DNA from: Ophiostoma sp. CBS 140.51
Taxonomy: Eukaryota; Ascomycota; Sordariomycetes; Ophiostomatales; Ophiostomataceae
Direction of reading: 5' to 3'
Length of the DNA stretch: 64,000 bases
Assembly (NCBI GenBank): GCA_029298735.1
Contig: JANSLP010000030.1
Location: forward strand, 62,001 to 126,000
In this document: one piece after another, positions 58,006 to 64,000 of the stretch
Position numbering within the stretch: the stretch's first letter is position 1
Layout: every line of letters begins with the position of its first letter
Position numbers and translations under genes: made by a program
Notes under the pieces: model-generated
The model's input: only the letters and a program-made list of their open reading frames with translations
Databases searched by the model: none
Told to the model about the DNA's origin: nothing

Positions 58006-58988
58006 CTTGAATCGTCGGTCGGGGGGGTGGCCGGGTGTGTGGTGTGAAGTGACGTTGGGTGATGAAGAGGGAAAATCGGGGGGAGGGAATCGTGCGAAAA
58101 AAGTCGTGAACTTGCAATGCAAAGCGATTTTCCCTTTGGTTCTAATTTTTTTTCCTGCTTGGACTGGCTGGAAAGGAAAACGGGTGTAGCCCTCACACAA
58201 ACTTTCCCACTAAGTTTTTCGAATTTTTTTGCCGGGTCACCCACCCCCCTCTACTGTGGTGGTCCTCCTACTGTGTGCTGAGGGAGGAGTAGCGTGAAAA
58301 ATATTATTCCGTGGACCGAAAAACCCACTCTGCTCTGGCAAGTCCGCTCTCACTTTCCTCACCACCTAGGGCTCTCAGGTACACGTGATATCTATCGGCG
58401 ATAAGAAGTCCTTCCATGCCAAGGTGGGGTGGTTGGGCGGGCGGTCTGCGAGTCTCCATTGTATCTCCCAGCCTTGTATTTTGCCAGCACCTGACGCGTC
58501 ATGTGAAAGGCTAGCCCGTTCAGAGAGAAGGAGCGAACAAGGCAACTGCATTTGCTAGCGCCCCTGGCAGTGCCCATGCTACGACGACTACGGAGAGCAG
58601 TCGGAGCTCACGGACTACTGACGACTCCAACGGTTCGTTTCCCGCCCCTGGCCGACCTCTTGATTCCACAACGGCGAACTCGACGACGACAAAACACACG
58701 ACGTAAAGAACGGCAGCGCATATCCACGAACGGAAAACAAAGCTGTCGAAGCAATTGGAGAATCGAATTGACGACGACAACCATCAAAACGACCGACGAG
58801 CCCCTCACCGTTGAAGATTGAGGATCGCGATAATCAGATCGCCGACGTCGCCATTTACGTATTGCTTCGATCGACTCTGAAGCCTACCCAGCGCAGCTAG
58901 AAGCTTCATTCCTCAAAGAACCCTCTTCGAACAAGACCGAGCTCGATCCACTACCTCCTCACCTTCCTCACCCCCTCCCACCGCCACA
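58006..58988. promoter_or_regulatory. Divergent promoter of RPL9 and VPS26
   Basis: This 983 bp lies between the start codons of two outward-facing genes. It contains CACGTGATATC at 58382-58392, a GC-rich poly-C/G area near 58020-58080 and 58240-58260, and the VPS26 leader. No convincing ORF is present. Confidence 0.6.
58382..58392. promoter_or_regulatory. CACGTGATATC element in RPL9/VPS26 promoter
   Basis: The same 11-mer occurs at 53238-53248. It lies 377 bp from the RPL9 start and about 600 bp from the VPS26 start. The CACGTG core is a bHLH site; the use here is inferred. Confidence 0.3.
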
Positions 58989-60122
58989 ATGTCGTACTTC
59001 TTCTCGACCCCCGTGGACATTGACGTTGTCCTCGAGAACAGCGATGATCGGTCCATGGTCGATGTCCGGCTGGAGAAGAACCGCCGCGAGAAAGCTCCGC
59101 TGTACATGGACGGCGAGTCGGTCAAGGGCGCTGTCACTGTGCGGCCAAAGGACGGCAAGCGCCTTGAGCATACGGGCATCAAGGTGCAGTTCATTGGCAC
59201 GATTGGTGAGTGACGTTTGGTGATGTATATCTGTCTGCTACGCACTTGCTGACTGTCAGAAATGTTCTTTGACCGTGGAAACCACTACGAATTCCTGTCG
59301 CTCGTGCAGGAGCTGGCGGCGCCCGGCGAGCTGCAGCACCCGCAGACGTTCGACTTCAACTTCAAAAACGTCGAGAAGCAATACGAGTCGTACAACGGCA
59401 TCAATGTCAAGCTGCGGTACTTTGTGCGCGTCACCGTTTCGCGGCGCATGGCCGACGTGATTCGCGAAAAGGACATTTGGGTCTACAGCTACCGCATCCC
59501 GCCCGAGATGAACTCCCCTATCAAGATGGACGTCGGCATTGAGGACTGTCTGCACATTGAATTCGAGTACAGCAAGTCCAAGTACCATTTGAAGGACGTC
59601 ATTGTCGGCCGGATTTACTTTTTGCTGGTGCGGCTCAAGATCAAGCATATGGAGCTGTCGATTATTCGGCGCGAAACTACGGGCGCCGCGCCCAACCAGT
59701 ACAACGAGAGCGAGACGCTCGTCCGATTTGAGGTACGACACTCCCACCCGACGGTTTATTTGTTCACTGCTAACCTGATAGATCATGGACGGTTCACCTT
59801 CTCGTGGTGAGACGATCCCTATCCGCCTGTTCCTTGGTGGTTTCGACCTCACGCCCACGTTCCGGGATGTGAACAAGAAGTTCTCCACGCGGTACTACCT
59901 GAGTCTGGTACTTATCGACGAGGGTGAGTCAATCCCCCCTCCTGGAATCAATTTGAATAAATGTTAACGAGAACAGACGCCCGGAGGTACTTCAAGCAGT
60001 CCGAGATCATTCTGTACCGGCAGGCACCCGAGATTGCCGAGGCCGCTGCTGCTGCCCCGTCCGCAATACACGCCCCGCCGCCAGAGAACAAGGCCACAAT
60101 GGCCCTGCCTCCTCCGGCATAA
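58989..60122 (+). CDS. VPS26: Retromer subunit Vps26
   Basis: Four exons (58989-59205, 59260-59732, 59782-59923, 59977-60122) give 325 aa. Vps26 is an arrestin-fold subunit of the retromer core with Vps35 and Vps29, which recycles sorting receptors from endosomes to the Golgi. Landmarks are MSYFFSTPVDIDV, KHTGIKVQ-like HTGIKVQFIGTIE across intron 1, FDRGNHYEFLSLVQELA, VLRYFVRVT-like VKLRYFVRVTV, IGIEDCLHIEFEY-type GIEDCLHIEF, GRIYFLLVRLKIKHMEL, GETIPIRLFLGGFDLTPT, and YYLSLVLIDEDARRYFKQSEIILYR across intron 3. Introns are 54, 49 and 53 nt with standard signals. The Ala/Pro-rich tail is not conserved. Length matches animal Vps26 (327 aa). Confidence 0.96.
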
Positions 60123-60599
60123 TTGTCAGGAGACGAAGGTTGAAGGAGAAGGTGTGGCGGTGGAGTGAAAAGCCGGGTTGTCGTTTCCTTATTGTCATGA
60201 AATTACCATCTGCGACCGTTTTTTATAGCTTTCTTGCGTCGTTTCTGTTTTACAGCATTTTTCATTCACGCTTTTACTTAAGCCCAACTGGCACAGTTGT
60301 ATATAATATGATTGCCACGTTTTCATTAGACTAAGACATCACTTCAGTTTGTAAGAAAGCCCTCTTATGTGACTATATCTTCTACAAGTACAGGAGCGAT
60401 TATGAACAAATAGAAAAGAGTAGCTGTAATATTGCAAAATGGTAAGAACAGAACAGAAGAAAAGAAGTAAAAGACAGAAAATTAAATCAAGGAAAATTCC
60501 CAACGCCGCCTTGAGCCATAGAAGCCCTTTTTTACTTTGTAATCCCAAGACAACTACACATCCTTCTCACTCTATAATCAACACTCAACACACTGTTCC
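60123..60599. other. Convergent 3' intergenic region
   Basis: This 477-bp AT-rich stretch lies between the VPS26 and NUP120 stop codons. It holds the two 3' UTRs; nothing else was seen. Confidence 0.55.
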
Positions 60600-63500
60600 C
60601 TATGAGTCATCCATGGTAACGTCCTCGCCCTCGCCACCAGCTGCACCACCACTGCCAAAAGCGAACTGGTTGTTCTGGATCGCCGCAATCCGGTCCAGCT
60701 CCACCTGATACTGCTTCCGCAGATCGGCGAGCGTGACCACTTTACGCCATGGCGGCCGTTGCGCCGCCGCCGCCTTTTTGAGGAACGACGCCATGGGGTT
60801 ACTGTCAGACTTCTTTGCTGCTGCGGCCGAAGACTGAGAGTTGTGCTGGGTGTCGGCATCTGTCGTTTGCGTGTTGCTGTTGTCGGTCATCTCCACGCTC
60901 GGGATGACTGTATCGTGAGGCGGTGTAGCCTTCTGAGCGGATGCCTGGTTGCCCAGCGGGTCCTCGGTGTAGATCCACGCCTGCTTGGGGTCAACACAGC
61001 TCAGCGTGTTGATCAGTTTGAGGTACTGCCGCGTGACGGGCGTATCAAGAACATCGTCGCTGCCGTAGCTTTGATCCGCAGCCAAGGCCGAGGCCGATGT
61101 GGCCAAGAACTTGTCGCCCTCGCCGGCCTGCTGCAGCTTGTGCAGCTGATCCAGCAAGACACTGGCGGCGCCACGGTAGTCGTTGTGCGCGACGCGCCAG
61201 CTGTACAGGACATGGTGCCAGGGCGTACCACGGACGACCTCCATGGCGGCGCGGCACTTTTGCTCGAGGACATCATCGACGGCGTCTCTCAAACCACCAG
61301 GGAAGGGGAGGGCGAGAAGAGCAGCGACCTCGCCCGTCTCACACATCTTTTCGACAAGGTAGCGCAGACCAGACCGCTGGAGGGCGGCACCAGTGTTGGG
61401 CAGGGGTGTAGAAGAGTTCGAAGGTTGTGTCAGGAACGGCTGGCCCATGGACAGGAGCGCACTATGGGCGGCGTCGAAGCGTGACAGGGTCGTGGCAGCC
61501 GTAAACAGACGGCTGAGCATCTCGGTACGTGTCGACGACAAAACGGCAGCCTCGGCGGCCGGATCGCCAGCGCCAAAGCTCCCCTGGCGGCTGCCGGCCT
61601 TACCGGTACCCTTGGCTGGTTGGCTGCTGTTGCTACCGTTGTTGATGCTGGCGCTGAGGCCGTTGGCCTTACTGCGGGCAAACTGGAGTGACAGACGCGC
61701 AAAGTCAATGACATAGCCGTAGGCCTTTTGCCGGTCATAAAGCGAGACAATGTGGGCGTAGTAGTTGGGCAGGCCACTGTAGAAGAGGTTCCACTCGGCG
61801 TCGTCGATCAGGCCGGCGCTGTGGCGCAGAGGGTGGCGAACGACAGCACTGAGGCCGACGGCAGCCTTTTGGAAGTAGAGCGCCGCAGTATCGTAGTTGC
61901 GCAGCGCCAAAAACGTGCGGCCCTGGACGTAGGTCGAGAAAGGATCGTCGCTGGCGAAAGAGCCGAGCTGCAACGACAAATCGGGCCGGCCGCGCTTGAG
62001 GAGCATGCACTGAATCATGGCCGGGTCCAGCTCAATGGTGCTGCGAGCTGAGCAGACGTCGACGATAATGTCGGTCAGGAGCGACGACAGAGGGACACTG
62101 CCCGCCTGCTCACCGAGGCCCAAAAGGTGACCGACGCTGCCAGCAAGGACAGTGATGACCTGTGTCGGGTTCTCGTCGCCGGCGGCACCTGTGTTGGATG
62201 CGCCAGCGGTCGAGCCACCCGAGAACGAACCGCTGGCTGCTGTCGAGAAGGAACCACCGGAAAAGGAGCCGGACAGCGACTCACGCTCAGAGCGTTTGAG
62301 GGCGACGCTGAACTCGGTCCGCGACAGCCACTTGACCAGCTCCAAACGCTTAAGGGCATCGATGAGGCGCGTGTACACCTGGCCGACGTCGATACGGCTG
62401 TGCAACGCAACGCGCTCGTCCTCCAGCTCAAACTCCATGTGCACGAGCAGGATGAGCTGGCGGAACAGAATCTGCCAGAACAACTCGGCCGTGTCCTGGA
62501 TGCCACGCACAACCAACTTCTGGCCAAACTGCGTAAAGGGATAGCGCACGTCGTGGCCGCCCTGCAGTTGCTGCTGGACGACATCATCAAAGAGCGAAAA
62601 CAAGGTGCGGTAGGTGGCCTCGTCGACCTCTTCAAAGTTGTCGCCCAGAATGTCGATAACCTGGGCGCACTCGTCTTCGGTCAGATGGCGCCAGAAGCCG
62701 GCCTTGTCGCCAAGAGACTGGATACGCTCCTCGTCGGTCTTGGACGAGGCGTCGTCAAAGAGCTCAGCGCGCAATGCAGTCTCACATGTCTGCAGCATGC
62801 CGTCCGAAAAGCTGTCGACAAACGAGGCGCCGGCTGACAACAGGCGGCTGACCTTTTCGTAGTTGGCGCTGTTGCTTAAGCTGCCACTTCCGCTAATACC
62901 GCGAGCAAAGACGGAGGAGGCTTGGCTTGACGGTGCATTGTGGTAGACACGCTCAAGACCGCTGCACTCACGAGCAGCAGCGACGCAGTCGGTGCAGACA
63001 ACCCAGGCCAGGCCTAGATCGGGATCGAGAGCGAGTGCGAGTGCTTCACCCCTCTGTTTGTCGAGCTCAACCAGCAGACGGTAGAAGCGACGCCATTGGA
63101 TCTCGCTAGCACTGCGGAAGAGGTCGTAGTCCATGGCACCCGATGACCCACGCTCGAGAGCAGCTGTCGACCCCAGAACCGAGCAGATAGACTCCATAAG
63201 GCTAGAAGTGGATGCGGTGGTCGATACTGCCGAGCTCGAGAGTGCGCCCCGCTTAGATGTCTTGTCCTTTGTGGCACCCAGTCCGCGCTCGTACATGGCC
63301 AGGGCAGTCTCGAGTGTTGCCCGCGAGAAGCGGCCGGGGAAAAAGATGAGGTCGAGCCACTTTTCGGCGGCGTCTGTAGGGTCGCAGGGGCCGGACGTTT
63401 GAGCTGTCGGTGCACCACTCTCGGTGTGTACGCCGGTCCAAGTCTCTTGCCAGTCAGATGCCAGGTCGTGGAGGTCGGCCTCCATCTGCATGACGCGATA

Positions 63501-64000
63501 GATTAGGTTGTTCTTCCACAGCACCCACAGGCTCAGCTTGCGCGGCGCGGTGTAGGAGATGGCAAAGTCGGCGAGTGTCCAGACGTCGGCAGCTGAGGGT
63601 GTGGGCGGGAGCAGAGAGTCGGGTGCGCTGTCGAGAGGCTCGACCTCGATGTGTGCAGCACCATTAGCGTTGCCGTGTCCATCGTGTGCCGTCGTGGCCG
63701 TGACCTTCCAGAACTTGAAGGCACCAGCACCGACGGGCGAGTACGTGGCGATGACGGCGGCGCCGGGCTGGTTGTCGAGAGGCACAACGCGCAGTAGGTT
63801 GGTCTGGCTGGGATCAATCGTCCACTTGCCGAGCTCGTGCGGCTCGCGCGTCAGGCCCAAAATGTCGCCTGTATAGCAAATCTCGCCGCGCTCGACGTTC
63901 CAGATGCGCAAACGGTGATCGAGACACACGCTAAAAAAGAAAGCGGCGCTGCTAGTCGTCGCTCCGTCGCCGTTGTCGAGACTGAGGGTGGCTGTGACGG
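60600..64000 (-). CDS. NUP120: Nucleoporin Nup120/Nup160, 5' end beyond window
   Basis: An uninterrupted frame of 1,133 codons ends with TAG at 60602-60600 and stays open to the right edge, so the N-terminus is missing. Nup120 is part of the Y-shaped (Nup84/Nup107-160) scaffold complex of the nuclear pore. The visible N-terminal part is the end of the beta-propeller (FSVCLDHRLRIWNVERGEICYTGDILGL), followed by the alpha-helical solenoid. Family landmarks are DPAMIQCMLLKRGRPDLSLQL, YVQGRTFLALRNYDTAALYFQKAA and the C-terminal LADLRKQYQVELDRIAAIQ. Ser/Gly-rich inserts (about nt 62190-62290, 61560-61660) are low complexity. The last residues are acidic. I see no splice signals that must be used within the visible part. 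Confidence 0.9.
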   Translation of the reverse strand, partial: VTATLSLDNGDGATTSSAAFFFSVCLDHRLRIWNVERGEICYTGDILGLTREPHELGKWTIDPSQTNLLRVVPLDNQPGAAVIATYSPVGAGAFKFWKVTATTAHDGHGNANGAAHIEVEPLDSAPDSLLPPTPSAADVWTLADFAISYTAPRKLSLWVLWKNNLIYRVMQMEADLHDLASDWQETWTGVHTESGAPTAQTSGPCDPTDAAEKWLDLIFFPGRFSRATLETALAMYERGLGATKDKTSKRGALSSSAVSTTASTSSLMESICSVLGSTAALERGSSGAMDYDLFRSASEIQWRRFYRLLVELDKQRGEALALALDPDLGLAWVVCTDCVAAARECSGLERVYHNAPSSQASSVFARGISGSGSLSNSANYEKVSRLLSAGASFVDSFSDGMLQTCETALRAELFDDASSKTDEERIQSLGDKAGFWRHLTEDECAQVIDILGDNFEEVDEATYRTLFSLFDDVVQQQLQGGHDVRYPFTQFGQKLVVRGIQDTAELFWQILFRQLILLVHMEFELEDERVALHSRIDVGQVYTRLIDALKRLELVKWLSRTEFSVALKRSERESLSGSFSGGSFSTAASGSFSGGSTAGASNTGAAGDENPTQVITVLAGSVGHLLGLGEQAGSVPLSSLLTDIIVDVCSARSTIELDPAMIQCMLLKRGRPDLSLQLGSFASDDPFSTYVQGRTFLALRNYDTAALYFQKAAVGLSAVVRHPLRHSAGLIDDAEWNLFYSGLPNYYAHIVSLYDRQKAYGYVIDFARLSLQFARSKANGLSASINNGSNSSQPAKGTGKAGSRQGSFGAGDPAAEAAVLSSTRTEMLSRLFTAATTLSRFDAAHSALLSMGQPFLTQPSNSSTPLPNTGAALQRSGLRYLVEKMCETGEVAALLALPFPGGLRDAVDDVLEQKCRAAMEVVRGTPWHHVLYSWRVAHNDYRGAASVLLDQLHKLQQAGEGDKFLATSASALAADQSYGSDDVLDTPVTRQYLKLINTLSCVDPKQAWIYTEDPLGNQASAQKATPPHDTVIPSVEMTDNSNTQTTDADTQHNSQSSAAAAKKSDSNPMASFLKKAAAAQRPPWRKVVTLADLRKQYQVELDRIAAIQNNQFAFGSGGAAGGEGEDVTMDDS

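Noticed and set aside
58226..58262. GGTCACCCACC, recalling dispersed fungal 5S rRNA genes
   Set aside because: The rest of the 5S sequence is absent on both sides.

Overview
The window is nuclear DNA of a filamentous ascomycete, most likely a Sordariomycete. The evidence is short introns of about 50-130 nt with GTANGT-type donors and CTAAC-like branch sites, GC-biased third codon positions, long pyrimidine-rich 5' leaders, and genes on both strands without operons. The order or species cannot be fixed by eye. Most genes are single-copy housekeeping genes. I see no transposon, secondary-metabolite cluster, tRNA, 5S rRNA or CRISPR array.

Layout, left to right. The left edge holds the 5' part of a small secreted cysteine-containing protein (minus). 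Next comes a low-complexity protein with a possible zinc-binding motif (minus). SCY1, a SCYL1-type pseudokinase (plus), converges on LST8, a TOR complex WD40 subunit (minus). Then come a small cysteine-rich protein (minus), a tail-anchored FHA-domain protein with an extremely acidic centre (minus), and an IFRD-family gene with an in-frame TAG (plus). A giant, mostly disordered protein of about 2,070 residues follows a very long leader (plus). After a 4.1 kb gene-poor stretch come APC2 (plus), a questin oxidase-like protein (minus), ribulose-phosphate 3-epimerase RPE1 (plus), the 2-oxoglutarate oxygenase TPA1/OFD1 (minus), a disordered protein of a type I recall from other Sordariomycetes (plus), a DHA2-type MFS transporter of vacuolar VBA/Fnx type (plus), V-ATPase subunit H VMA13 (minus), a one- or two-pass membrane protein with a Cys cluster (plus), ribosomal protein uL6/RPL9 (minus), retromer subunit VPS26 (plus), and NUP120, a nuclear pore gene cut by the right edge (minus).

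Many neighbours are convergent pairs (SCY1/LST8, APC2/questin oxidase-like, RPE1/TPA1, MFS/VMA13, membrane protein/RPL9, VPS26/NUP120). Two divergent pairs share promoters: questin oxidase-like/RPE1 and RPL9/VPS26. Several products belong to endomembrane and vacuole biology (SCY1-COPI, VPS26 retromer, VMA13, MFS transporter, LST8/TOR). I read this as coincidence of gene order rather than a cluster.

The least conventional elements are: the IFRD-family gene broken by one stop codon yet open for 463 codons afterwards; the giant protein with five spaced Ala/Gly-rich segments; the FHA gene with a 7-bp microsatellite in intron 1 and a stop-free 66-nt intron; and a 627-nt RPL9 intron that carries a hydrophobic open stretch. 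I found no convincing new multi-gene system. All exon structures come from reading splice signals and protein continuity and have not been checked against RNA.
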